A DNA stretch of 64,000 nucleotides from Stenomitos rutilans HA7619-LM2 (GTDB lineage: Bacteria; Cyanobacteriota; Cyanobacteriia; Leptolyngbyales; Leptolyngbyaceae), in assembly GCA_019358945.1 (NCBI GenBank), contig JAHHIE010000013.1, positions 57,670 through 121,669 of the forward strand. Reading direction: 5' to 3'. Of this stretch, positions 26,732-34,695 are shown piece after piece. Each line of letters starts with the position of its first letter. Within the stretch, counting starts at the first letter, position 1. The position numbers and the translations under genes were made by a program. The notes beneath the pieces were generated by a model. That model was not told the origin of the DNA and ran no database searches. It worked only from the letters and a program-made list of their open reading frames with translations.

Positions 26732-27625
26732 ATGGATACCCTCGTGAGTATGCGCGTCTTTCGCTGGGTTGTGGAGCTAGAGAGCTTTGTGGCGGCGGCA
26801 GACCGGATGGAGATGTCGGCGGCAATGGTGAGTAAACACGTCATGCATTTGGAGCGACATTTGGGCGGACGCTTGCTGAATCGCACCAGTCGGCATCTGA
26901 GTTTGACAGAAAGCGGCACCATCTACTTTGAGCAATGCTGTGAAATGCTCGATCGCCTCAATGAAGTCGAAGCCACAGTCAGCCGAGCCGCCGTGGTTCC
27001 TAACGGTGTCCTGAAAATGAGCGCCCCAGACTGGTTTGCGAACCGGATTTTTACCCAGGCGATCGCCGACTATCGCACCCAATTTCCCGAAGTCACCCTG
27101 GAGATTGACCTGAGTGGGCGGATAGTGAATCTGGTCGAGGAAGGCTTTGATCTGGCGTTGCGAGCAACGCATCGGGAACCCAGTCGCACTCTGATTTATC
27201 GGGCGATAGCTCCCATTCAACTACGCATCGTTGCGGCACCGGCTTACCTGCACAGAGCGGGAAAGCCCACCCAGCCCGAAGCGTTAGCGCAACACGCCAT
27301 GATGACCTACTCGGTGATGCCAGAGAGTAAAGTGCCTCTGATCGGCTCGACGGGAAAAATTAGCGCAAAGTTCAGCTCCGTGCCTGTGCTGCGAACGAAT
27401 AACGTCAATTTGATCCACGAAGCGACAGTGAACGGCATGGGGATTAGTTTATTACCCACCTGGCTGATTGACAATGATCTTGCAACTGGAGCTTTAGAGG
27501 AAGTGCTGCCGGAGTATCACTTGCCCCCTAGCACCTTGTATGCGGTCTATCCCAGCCGCAAGTATCTCTCGTCGAAGGTGCGAACGTTTGTCGAGTTTAT
27601 GATTGATCGCTTCACAATAAACTAA
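26732..27625 (+). CDS. LysR-family transcriptional regulator
   Basis: A 297-residue regulator. The winged helix-turn-helix occupies about 1-60 (MRVFRWVVELESFVAAADRM, then AMVSKHVMHLERHLGGRLL). A LysR substrate-binding domain fills about 90-295. LysR proteins usually control a divergently transcribed operon in response to a pathway substrate, and here the FAD monooxygenase starts 198 bases away in the opposite direction. AT-rich dyads such as TTGATCAA near 26676 could be its binding site. The ATG of MDTLVSMRVF is the only good start. Closest-looking subgroups are the CrgA/DmlR type. Confidence 0.88.
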   Translation: MDTLVSMRVFRWVVELESFVAAADRMEMSAAMVSKHVMHLERHLGGRLLNRTSRHLSLTESGTIYFEQCCEMLDRLNEVEATVSRAAVVPNGVLKMSAPDWFANRIFTQAIADYRTQFPEVTLEIDLSGRIVNLVEEGFDLALRATHREPSRTLIYRAIAPIQLRIVAAPAYLHRAGKPTQPEALAQHAMMTYSVMPESKVPLIGSTGKISAKFSSVPVLRTNNVNLIHEATVNGMGISLLPTWLIDNDLATGALEEVLPEYHLPPSTLYAVYPSRKYLSSKVRTFVEFMIDRFTIN

Positions 27626-27745
27626 TGTCTTCACTAGTTATTCTAAAATTGCTATCGCCAAATTGCTCTATTGAGAACCGTGAAAAGAGCATTTTCAAAC
27701 TGCTGTCAATACAACTAAACGAAGCGGTATAACTATTAATAGATG

Positions 27746-27800
27746 GAAACTTTCCGCCTAAGATCCCAAATTGGATGGATAGGCAGAAACTTTCCGCCTA
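27746..27800. promoter_or_regulatory. Paired 15-base direct repeat upstream of the surface/virion-like operon
   Basis: GAAACTTTCCGCCTA is found at 27746-27760 and 27786-27800, 40 bases apart. The second copy also closes a hairpin with ATAGGC upstream of it. It is the only repeat in the 360-base interval 27626-27986, which precedes the seven-gene cluster and should contain its promoter. A regulator-binding role is inferred. Confidence 0.5.
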
Positions 27801-27986
27801 TCTCTCCTAGCTTACTGGACTAGAACTGGCATAAATCACCGTTCAGTTATAGTCTGCAACCCCGATGCTCTCGTTTCTGTTAGCTCCTACGCATAGGCTG
27901 AAAAGCCGATTCTTGCGTTGTACTTCTGCGGGATGCAGCAGAGAACCCACCAAAGGGCACACTGAGGCTAGTTTTGAGGAAAATTC

Positions 27987-28286
27987 ATGTCTGCATACCC
28001 GACTAAACCCTCGCAGGTTGCCACGTTAGAGCAGGAATTGGTGAGGCTCATTCTTGCCTATCAAGATTGCAACCCTAGAACCGCCATGCTTGAGGATCTG
28101 AACAATAATCAACTCTCCGCACAGTGGCAAATTAAGCAAACACCCGCAGGAGACACGATTTTTGTAGGCAGATGCACGATCGTTTTAGACCGAACGAACC
28201 TGACTGACACGTCCTCTAAGCCGTGGATTAAAGCGCTAGAAACACCGGGCGGCGCTGTGGTTCCCTCTGGCTACCTCTCAAACTAA
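27987..28286 (+). CDS. Element hypothetical protein, first gene of the seven-gene cluster
   Basis: A 99-residue soluble protein starting MSAYPTKPSQVATLEQELVR. It has an N-terminal helix and a C-terminal beta-rich part (TIFVGRCTIVLDRTN). GAGGAAAATTC before the ATG is a good ribosome site. No signal peptide or membrane segment is visible and I do not recognise a family. It ends 13 bases before the large proline-rich gene and is probably co-transcribed with it. Confidence 0.65.
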   Translation: MSAYPTKPSQVATLEQELVRLILAYQDCNPRTAMLEDLNNNQLSAQWQIKQTPAGDTIFVGRCTIVLDRTNLTDTSSKPWIKALETPGGAVVPSGYLSN

Positions 28287-28299
28287 GGGGAAGCAATTA

Positions 28300-30477
28300 A
28301 TGGTTACTGCTGCCTATCAAACTGGCACTGTTCCCGGTGTGGGCTTCTCTGCTCCGGCTGGTCTATCGGGTGGCCCTGCCCCTGTGAATGCGATCGCACC
28401 GTTCAGCCGATCGGGTGGCAACCCCTCCACGGCTCCCACACCGAACTTCACCCCGGCAAACAATGCCGTCCCCTTCACCCGTTCCGGCTCTGTACCAAGT
28501 GCGAGTCCATCGCCTGCTAACAATGTCGTGCCCTTTAGCCGTCCTAGCGGCTCTAGCACGTCAGGGCCAACCCCGGCAAACAACATCGCCCCTTTCAGCC
28601 GTGCCTCTCCCCCCTCGCCTGGCCCCGCAGCCAGCAACCCCTCATTAGGTGGCTCAATTCCCAATAATGGGCGGTTGCCGTCATCTGGTCGTGGACTGTC
28701 ACCGCTTGGAGCAGTACCCCTTAACATCGACATCAACCGGGCATCACAGAAAACCGCCCAAGAGATAGCCAACCAGACCGCCGCGAATGACCGGGAATTT
28801 GGCAGGGGCTACAACGGCGATTTTGTCGATCGCTATGACCCTACCAACCTGCAATTCGGGCAGGATGCACGCGCGTTTGAGCGGATGGGGTACAACAACT
28901 ACGGCGATGTTTGGCAGGATGCGTTTAACAACCTGAAAGACGCAGGGCAAAACGCTTTAAGGAATATCGGGAACTGGTTCAACCCGAATCGCTATCGCCC
29001 TCCAAAAGTGGGCAACCCAACCTCAAACCCAGGGACACCGATGGGTAAAGCAGGGGTGCTTTATCACGTTACTGGCAGCTACCAAAATAAGCAGGGGCAA
29101 ACAATTCCCGCTATCGATGCCACAGTGCTTGCTCCATTCAGCATTACTGAGCGAGCAGGGCAAGGGGATGTAAAACTGTTTTTTCTCAAGGATGCCAATG
29201 GTGAGAGGGGCTTTCTTGACATTGGGAAAGACAATATTCAAGGCTCTCCCAAAATCGATAATGCAACCCGGCTGGATGGGATTCAGGACTTAGAGCCGAA
29301 TCGCACCAGCGAACCGGGAACCATCCCCGCCTACGATCCATCCTCTGCCCCTTCGCTCGCGCCACTGACGCAGGCACCACCCACTACCGCGCCACAGCCA
29401 CTATCACCAGGAACCCCTACCCCATACCCGTTTCCTGACTATCCGGGACTCCCTAGACGGATGGGTGATCCAACTCCAACGCAAAACCCGGCTACCAGTC
29501 CAGCTAACTCCCCTGCCCCTGCTCCTACCAGTACACCCGGTCAACAGCCATCTTCCCCCGGTGGTTCGTTGCAGGCTCCTAGCCTCAATCCTGTCACCCC
29601 TACCACGCTCGATCCAGTTACCAAGCAATTCCCCAATCCTTCCCCACAACCAAACACGCTCAAACCACCCACACCACCCAACTGCAAAGATCCGTGTGTC
29701 CAAAAACTGAATGATAAGCAGGATGAACAAAAGCCCGTAACCATTAAGGTGAAGGTGTTTAAGGCGTGCAAAACAGACGATAGCGGCGCTGGCACTGGCA
29801 GCGCTGCCAGCGCTGCCAGCTCGTCATCCAGCGCTGCCAGCTCGTCATCCAGCAGTGGCAGCACTGGCAGCACACCATCTACTGATACCAGCCTCCCAGG
29901 TAATGCTATTTACGAGGAGAAAAGCATTCAAGTACCAAAAGCTGAAGCGGATAGCTATAAGCTTCTGTACGCTCGATTAGCTCGATTAGAGGCCGCACAA
30001 TGTAACAAACCAACGGACGCGATCGCATCTGTTCCCGAATGGTGGCAACTTCGGGCAGAGGCACAAAGACCACAGTTTGTAGTGATTTTTGCTGAGGTTT
30101 TAGGCACTGGGAAGCTAACAGATTCCCGGTGGTCTTTAACTATCCCTCACTACAATCGACCGAAAGGTTTCAAGCCTCGTATTCCTGACTACAACAAAGG
30201 CAATTTCGAGGGTATTTTGACCCTCACTGATAACTCAAAGATTATTGTGAACGCTAGCTCTGAAATGGAATGCAAACGAGTCATTAATGCGTTGAAAATT
30301 CTCGTAGATGCAAAATATCGCACTCAGAACGGCAAAGCAATTAAGGCCAAAGTAGGGGAAAGGCTGAACTCAGACTTCAAGAAGTGCAAAGTCACACCGA
30401 CCAGGGGAGATTTTTACAGCACTGGAGCCAGAAACATGCAGCCGACCTTTTCGGTTAATTTCCGGGCTAAGAAGTAG
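28300..30477 (+). CDS. Large modular proline/serine-rich element protein
   Basis: A 725-residue protein with no signal peptide or membrane helix. Residues 1-~140 are disordered and contain four repeats around the core PANN-(A/V/I)-VPFSR-S. About 140-230 is a helical Asn/Asp-rich region, and about 235-330 is a possible beta domain (GVLYHVTGSYQN to GFLDIGKDNI). About 340-470 is a proline linker, followed by a Cys-containing segment (NCKDPCVQKL), a Ser/Ala/Gly tract (about 495-530) encoded by 21-base DNA repeats at 29809-29850, and a globular C-terminal domain of about 180 residues. GGGGAAGC upstream supports the ATG. Function unknown; the domain-linker-domain plan recalls minor coat or tail-fibre-like proteins. 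Confidence 0.75.
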   Translation: MVTAAYQTGTVPGVGFSAPAGLSGGPAPVNAIAPFSRSGGNPSTAPTPNFTPANNAVPFTRSGSVPSASPSPANNVVPFSRPSGSSTSGPTPANNIAPFSRASPPSPGPAASNPSLGGSIPNNGRLPSSGRGLSPLGAVPLNIDINRASQKTAQEIANQTAANDREFGRGYNGDFVDRYDPTNLQFGQDARAFERMGYNNYGDVWQDAFNNLKDAGQNALRNIGNWFNPNRYRPPKVGNPTSNPGTPMGKAGVLYHVTGSYQNKQGQTIPAIDATVLAPFSITERAGQGDVKLFFLKDANGERGFLDIGKDNIQGSPKIDNATRLDGIQDLEPNRTSEPGTIPAYDPSSAPSLAPLTQAPPTTAPQPLSPGTPTPYPFPDYPGLPRRMGDPTPTQNPATSPANSPAPAPTSTPGQQPSSPGGSLQAPSLNPVTPTTLDPVTKQFPNPSPQPNTLKPPTPPNCKDPCVQKLNDKQDEQKPVTIKVKVFKACKTDDSGAGTGSAASAASSSSSAASSSSSSGSTGSTPSTDTSLPGNAIYEEKSIQVPKAEADSYKLLYARLARLEAAQCNKPTDAIASVPEWWQLRAEAQRPQFVVIFAEVLGTGKLTDSRWSLTIPHYNRPKGFKPRIPDYNKGNFEGILTLTDNSKIIVNASSEMECKRVINALKILVDAKYRTQNGKAIKAKVGERLNSDFKKCKVTPTRGDFYSTGARNMQPTFSVNFRAKK

Positions 30478-30499
30478 CCTTCGGGCTTAAGGCCGAAGG
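30478..30499 (+). other. Intra-operon hairpin after the proline-rich gene
   Basis: CCTTCGG and CCGAAGG form a strong stem with an eight-base loop starting one base after the stop codon. No T-tract follows, so it is more likely an RNA-processing or stabilising hairpin than a terminator. Confidence 0.5.
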
Positions 30500-30586
30500 T
30501 ATTCGGGTTGAATGCAAAGTTAGGCGCTGTGGGATGTGTGGGCAATTTAGGGTTACTACTCTCATCTCCCTTGAAGAGCCTCAACC

Positions 30587-31090
30587 ATGTCGTCTATTAC
30601 CACCACCGGATCAAGCCTGAAATCGACTCATCTCCCTTCTGCGTTGCTCGAAACCGCTTTACTACTGGATGCAGCAGAGAAGGGGCGTAACGGTGCAAAT
30701 CCTGGCATTGCACCCAAGAACAACATCACCATCACTTTCAATGCGGATGATGGCACCTGTGCAATTGCGGCTGCTATTCCCGTTGATGTGACGGTGGGGT
30801 CAGGTGGGGCGTTGACCTACGCCGCTAAGGACTATCTAGGTTCTAGCTATACGACCTTCACGGCTGGCGGCGATGTGACGGCAAGCAATGTGATTGCAGC
30901 CTTCGTCCAGGTCGCTCAAATCTTGAGTGCAGCAGAGAAGGCCATCAGCCCCATTGAAGACCAGCCCAATAACATCACGGTTGATTCTTCCAGCGAAACT
31001 CAAACCATCACGATCGCTGCGAATCTGCCTGTCGTTAGTTCCATCAACAGCAGCGGTAACGTGCTTTTCAGCGCTACTGATTATCTCTAA
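30587..31090 (+). CDS. Element protein with a duplicated beta-repeat; candidate major surface/coat subunit
   Basis: A 167-residue acidic protein. Two copies of a ~40-residue unit can be aligned: one starting NNITITFNADDGTCAIAA and ending KDYL, the other starting NNITVDSSSETQTITIAA and ending TDYL. Each has alternating hydrophobic residues typical of beta strands. A helical DAAEKG/SAAEKA segment precedes each copy, so the whole unit is duplicated. There is no signal peptide. Such small repetitive beta proteins are common among virion coat or decoration proteins, but this is inference. Spacing to the next gene is 57 bases. Confidence 0.7.
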   Translation: MSSITTTGSSLKSTHLPSALLETALLLDAAEKGRNGANPGIAPKNNITITFNADDGTCAIAAAIPVDVTVGSGGALTYAAKDYLGSSYTTFTAGGDVTASNVIAAFVQVAQILSAAEKAISPIEDQPNNITVDSSSETQTITIAANLPVVSSINSSGNVLFSATDYL

Positions 31091-31147
31091 CTCCCTGAGT
31101 GCTTGAGTGTTCAATTTAACGACGACAACTTAGGAGTTTAGAGAGCA

Positions 31148-31573
31148 ATGGCTAACAAAAAGTACGCGGCAAAAGGGCCACGGAAGTACGTTGATTGGGG
31201 TACGGTTAAACGCAAAGTAAACGGCAAATCGACATCGGTTAAAGTCTACTCGCGTGTGATTTCAAGCGTTTCAACAGCGCTAGGAATCACAGTCATAGAA
31301 CCTGCCAAGCTTCCCGGTGCCACAGTCAAAACCAAGAAAAACAAGGCTCAATATCTGGGAGGGCCTTCAATCACAAAATCAGGGTCTAAATACCTGCTTT
31401 GTTCCACTGGTGAAACTAGAAAGAACAAATCAGGCACCTACACGGTATTCCATCGTGTTCCCGTTCCCCCTGAAATTTCAGCGGCGAAGGCTGTAGCCGT
31501 GTTGAAAAAGTCAAAAGTGAAGCTGATTAAGTTTCCGAATGGGACAGAATACGCAATTGGCACGGGCAAATAA
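31148..31573 (+). CDS. Small basic element protein
   Basis: A 141-residue, strongly Lys-rich protein starting MANKKYAAKGPRKYVDWGTVKR. Repeated short basic patches alternate with predicted beta strands. AGGAGTTTAGAG lies before the ATG. The charge would suit DNA binding or packing inside a particle, or electrostatic contact with the acidic neighbour encoded just upstream. No known motif is visible, and no signal peptide. Confidence 0.65.
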   Translation: MANKKYAAKGPRKYVDWGTVKRKVNGKSTSVKVYSRVISSVSTALGITVIEPAKLPGATVKTKKNKAQYLGGPSITKSGSKYLLCSTGETRKNKSGTYTVFHRVPVPPEISAAKAVAVLKKSKVKLIKFPNGTEYAIGTGK

Positions 31574-31603
31574 TTAAGTTTCAATCGCTCAGAGCGGGGG
31601 GAT

Positions 31604-32212
31604 ATGGCGCAACTGCTCCTAAAAACAACACTGGATTTTTCTAGTGTTCGAGCAAGGGATATCCCCCTTTTCTTTTTGCCTACAGCGTTAATTATCGGGA
31701 TTGAAGATGGGAACGTAGCTGAGATTTTAGATGCTGCCTACCTCATTCAATACCCCTTTGTTAATAGCTTTGGCTTTGTTAAAGGGGATTACTTTCGGCT
31801 CTCTAGCGGTTTCAATTTGATTCGGTTTGATGTCAGGTTGCAATCTAAATTCCGCTTGTTGCCACTGCGAAAGCAATCACAAATCACTCTTTCTATTTGG
31901 GATGTTGCTATGCCCTTCTCATCCGATCCAAACGCACAGAGTTCTACAAGTGGCACTACAACCACGTTTGCAGCCTCGATTACATCGGCTGCCATACTTC
32001 CTGCAAACCCAAACCGGAAAGGGTTGCTTGTCGTGAACAATGCAGCCGCCGCCATTTTGTATATCGGTTACGGTGCCACAGTGACCCCTACAACCTTTGC
32101 AGTTAAAGTTAGCCCTGGTCAGTCATGGGAGAGTCAACAGGACTACGACGGACCGCTTTCAGGGGTGTGGAGTGCTGCTCTAGGAAGCGCACAAGTGACG
32201 GAGTACGTTTAA
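31604..32212 (+). CDS. Element hypothetical protein with C-terminal beta domain
   Basis: A 202-residue protein. About 1-95 is mixed and hydrophobic in patches (IPLFFLPTALIIGIED), and about 100-202 is a Thr/Ser/Ala-rich beta domain ending AQVTEYV. The C-terminal domain (NRKGLLVVNNAAAAILYIGYG) resembles small jelly-roll or fibre-tip domains seen in phage structural proteins. GGGGGGAT precedes the ATG. It ends three bases before the next ATG, which suggests translational coupling with the discoidin-like gene. Family not recognised. Confidence 0.65.
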   Translation: MAQLLLKTTLDFSSVRARDIPLFFLPTALIIGIEDGNVAEILDAAYLIQYPFVNSFGFVKGDYFRLSSGFNLIRFDVRLQSKFRLLPLRKQSQITLSIWDVAMPFSSDPNAQSSTSGTTTTFAASITSAAILPANPNRKGLLVVNNAAAAILYIGYGATVTPTTFAVKVSPGQSWESQQDYDGPLSGVWSAALGSAQVTEYV

Positions 32213-32215
32213 GCA

Positions 32216-33196
32216 ATGAGTTGGTTGTTTGTTTTTCGCAAAATCTATCAGCTCAATGCTAAGACCGACCCTATACGCTTGCCCATCTTGTTTCAGCCAT
32301 ATCACCGACTGATTGTGCAGGCACGTCCGGTCGCAGGTGTGGGTGAGGCTGAACCGTCATTGGGCACGTTAACCCAAATGCTATCGATTGACGGCTTTGG
32401 AGATGTGCATGGTGAGATGGTCACGCTTCCCGCTGGCTACTTGCTCTTTGTGCCCTCATCCGAGATTGAGTACAGGCTGCTGCTACAGCCAACGGGCCGT
32501 GAATACTCATTTGAGCTGGCAATCTGGGCAGATAGTGAAGCCCTGGCGGTAGGCACTTCTGCCCCAACTCCCACCGTTGACCTGTCACCAGTGGAGACAG
32601 CGATCGCTGCACTTTCGGAGAATCAGCAAACGATTCTCACGGAGTTGGTAGCACTGTCTAACGGCCTCACAGCCCTCTTGCTGAGTGATAGTCAGATCGT
32701 CACGTCGATTAATCAGCTTACTACTGCTATCCAGTCGCAGCAGCAACCAACCCCAACCCCGGCCCCAAACCCTAGCGCGTCAGGGGTTGCTTACACGGCT
32801 TCTCAATCGTCACTGAGAAGCGGCAATACGTTCTTTAAGGCCACGTATGCCAACCTGACAGATGGCGATCAAACATCCGGGGGAGTTACAGACGGCACCT
32901 ATGGCGCGTGGATTATGGCTACCTTCCCCTACAAAGTGAAGGTGACTCAAATCGCTCTCAGCGGTGGCACTCTGGACGGTTACGGGGATTCTTCCGGTTC
33001 GCAGAATGGCGCGACGCTGCAAGGCTCGGTGGATGGGTCAACCTGGGCAAATCTAGCAACGGTTTCGGGCATCCCTAACTACACTGCTTCAGGGGCAAAA
33101 ATCGTTAATTTCGCGCTCAATAGTCCGGTTGATGTCACTGCTATCAGGGTGTTTAAGGATGGTGAGATAGCCATGCCTCGCTTTGAGTTCCAATAA
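32216..33196 (+). CDS. Discoidin-like (F5/8 type C-like) element surface protein
   Basis: A 326-residue protein. About 1-110 is a beta-rich domain, about 115-175 is a helical stalk region (SPVETAIAALSENQQTIL to LTTAIQSQQQ), then a Pro/Thr linker, and about 185-326 is a galactose-binding-like domain. The last part shows typical discoidin features: ASQSS early, NLTDGDQTSGGV, WIMATFPYKVKVTQIAL and a final IRVFKDGEIAMPRFEF. Such domains bind glycans and are used in phage receptor-binding proteins and bacterial adhesins. No signal peptide is seen, which favours a particle-borne over a Sec-exported protein. It is the best candidate receptor binder of the cluster. Confidence 0.72.
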   Translation: MSWLFVFRKIYQLNAKTDPIRLPILFQPYHRLIVQARPVAGVGEAEPSLGTLTQMLSIDGFGDVHGEMVTLPAGYLLFVPSSEIEYRLLLQPTGREYSFELAIWADSEALAVGTSAPTPTVDLSPVETAIAALSENQQTILTELVALSNGLTALLLSDSQIVTSINQLTTAIQSQQQPTPTPAPNPSASGVAYTASQSSLRSGNTFFKATYANLTDGDQTSGGVTDGTYGAWIMATFPYKVKVTQIALSGGTLDGYGDSSGSQNGATLQGSVDGSTWANLATVSGIPNYTASGAKIVNFALNSPVDVTAIRVFKDGEIAMPRFEFQ

Positions 33197-33219
33197 TTCC
33201 TGAATCACAGTGCAAACCT

Positions 33220-33642
33220 ATGCCGATAGATGCCAGCTTCATAACTGCGGTGGGTGGATTGGCTTCTGGGGCTTTCGCTGCCTACTGGACAGTGAAAACC
33301 TACTATCAGAAGCGACAGGACGAGCAACGCGACAGGCAGAGACAGGAACTAGCCCAGGCTCAGGCAGAGATCGAGCGTCAAAAGGCTAAACGGCAGTCAG
33401 AGCTTGATCGCTATGCTGAAGGAAAAACGAAGGCATACGCGGCTGAGAGGGACTTTCAACACTTGATGAGGCAATACGACGCACTCAACATTAACCTCAC
33501 CACGTTGCACGAATTTCAAGAGAAACGGGTGCAAGACATTGAGGACGACCTACGCACCATCAAAGGACTGCTGCAAGCCCTATTGATTGCTTCTGGTCAA
33601 ACGGAAACGGGCATTATGCGCTATTTGAAGCGTGAAGAGTAG
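33220..33642 (+). CDS. Membrane-anchored coiled-coil element protein
   Basis: A 140-residue protein with one short N-terminal hydrophobic stretch (FITAVGGLASGAFAAYW, about 7-23), then a long charged coiled coil (about 30-125) rich in Arg, Gln and Glu. It is the last gene of the rightward cluster. Size and topology resemble small phage proteins that sit in the inner membrane, such as spanins or holin-associated proteins, but a holin or endolysin is not seen nearby. Function unknown. Confidence 0.62.
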   Translation: MPIDASFITAVGGLASGAFAAYWTVKTYYQKRQDEQRDRQRQELAQAQAEIERQKAKRQSELDRYAEGKTKAYAAERDFQHLMRQYDALNINLTTLHEFQEKRVQDIEDDLRTIKGLLQALLIASGQTETGIMRYLKREE

Positions 33643-33652
33643 TTGAGTGGGC

Positions 33653-34108
33653 CTAGCGTCGATCGCGCTCCAAGTCAAAAATGACCTTTTCCCAAACCCA
33701 TTGCTCGGTTTGCATTGGATTGACTTGCCGAGTGTGTTCAAGTAAGCGCTTCGCTGTTTCCATCTCACCGTTGACTAGCGTGAAAAGTTGGCTCTGCACC
33801 TTGCTGGAAACGGGCTGCGTTGGTTTGGCTTTAGCCACTGTAGAGGTTTTATGCAGGCGTTGTTTTAGCTGTTGCTCTGCTTGGCTCCAATTCACTTGTG
33901 AACTAGTTGTTTGAGGTGGTTGAGCAGTTGGCAAGCGGCGTTTGCGATAATACTCAGCCTGTTGTTGCTCTAACTCTGAAATTACTTTCTGTAAGTACCA
34001 CAGTGCAATGTTTCCAGGGTGTTTGGCTTGTGCCGTTTCGATGAGGTGGTTGGCTTTTTTCTTATCTCCCTTGCACAGTTGCACAATCCGATTAAGTAAA
34101 GCATCCAT
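33653..34108 (-). CDS. Element protein with two related helical repeats
   Basis: A 151-residue soluble protein. The N-terminal unit (IVQLCKGDKKKANHLIETAQ to WYLQKVISELE) and the C-terminal unit (LFTLVNGEMETAKRLLEHTR to WVWEKVIFDLE) are clearly the same ~40-residue module, joined by a basic Gln/Pro-rich linker. The module looks like a two-helix TPR-like or DNA-binding unit. I chose the ATG of MDALLNRI because AGGATT lies upstream and the longer frame runs through a hairpin. It is convergent with the rightward cluster, 10 bases apart. Confidence 0.65.
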   Translation of the reverse strand: MDALLNRIVQLCKGDKKKANHLIETAQAKHPGNIALWYLQKVISELEQQQAEYYRKRRLPTAQPPQTTSSQVNWSQAEQQLKQRLHKTSTVAKAKPTQPVSSKVQSQLFTLVNGEMETAKRLLEHTRQVNPMQTEQWVWEKVIFDLERDRR

Positions 34109-34135
34109 TTGGGGAATCCTGAAGGTAATTGCAAC

Positions 34136-34165
34136 AAAGTCCCTTTTCAACTGAAGAGGGACTTT
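34136..34165. other. Hairpin between two minus-strand element genes
   Basis: AAAGTCCCTTTT and AAGAGGGACTTT pair with one wobble around a six-base loop. T-rich sequence follows only on the plus side. It lies just upstream of the two-repeat gene and might act as a weak plus-strand terminator for the rightward cluster or as a leader hairpin. Confidence 0.45.
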
Positions 34166-34183
34166 TATTAAGATTCCCTGCAA

Positions 34184-34209
34184 CAAAAAAACCCTACCGG
34201 AGTAGGGTT
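34184..34209 (-). terminator. Rho-independent terminator of the exported-protein operon
   Basis: On the minus strand AACCCTAC, a four-base loop and GTAGGGTT form an eight-bp stem followed directly by a run of seven T. It lies about 50 bases after the stop of the minus-strand gene ending at 34258. Confidence 0.82.
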
Positions 34210-34257
34210 AAAGTGTTTGCAAAGAAGCTTTGACTAGAGGATAAAAATCGTCAAACG

Positions 34258-34695
34258 CTAATCTTTGTACTCGTCCGGTCGTTTGTCTTTGGGATAGTTG
34301 CGACGGGAATCAGAGGAGCCTCTATCAGTCTCTTCAGCCCTTGTGTAACACCCGTCTTCATCCCACGATCCACGCTTCCCATAGTCTCTAACAGCTTCAT
34401 TCCCTACTCTTTCCTCATCATCGGTATAGATGACTCTACGGCCTCCCCTACCATCATTCGATGATAACTTCCACCACGATTGAAAGTAGTTCGTGATGCC
34501 TTCCAGCGGGATATGGACGATGCCACCACTGACGAGTAGCCCGCGCATGATGCCGCTACCGTCAAAGGTCTCTTCCAGGATGACCCCGTTCCCAGCATCG
34601 ATAGGCTTGAGAACAGCCGTATGCTGTTTGCCTGCAACGGTGTACTCATAGATGTGGACGAGGGTAAGCTGCAAGTCTTTAAGGTTCCACTTCAT
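34258..34695 (-). CDS. Element hypothetical protein coupled to the exported protein
   Basis: A 145-residue protein. The N-terminal half is beta-rich (MKWNLKDLQLTLVHIYEYTV, then GIMRGLLVSGGIVHIPLEGI), and the C-terminal half is very hydrophilic with many Asp, Glu, Arg and Gly, probably disordered. The ATG of MKWNL overlaps the TAA stop of the upstream gene in a TAATG arrangement, which implies translational coupling. A strong terminator follows the gene. No family is recognised. Confidence 0.6.
   Translation of the reverse strand: MKWNLKDLQLTLVHIYEYTVAGKQHTAVLKPIDAGNGVILEETFDGSGIMRGLLVSGGIVHIPLEGITNYFQSWWKLSSNDGRGGRRVIYTDDEERVGNEAVRDYGKRGSWDEDGCYTRAEETDRGSSDSRRNYPKDKRPDEYKD

Noticed and set aside
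30508..30690. Plus-strand frame just before and into the beta-repeat gene
   Set aside because: It overlaps the well-formed 30587-31090 gene in another frame and lacks a ribosome site.
28300..33642. Standard tailed-phage structural cluster
   Set aside because: No portal, terminase, major capsid, tape-measure or tail-tube protein can be recognised, so a conventional prophage label is not supported.
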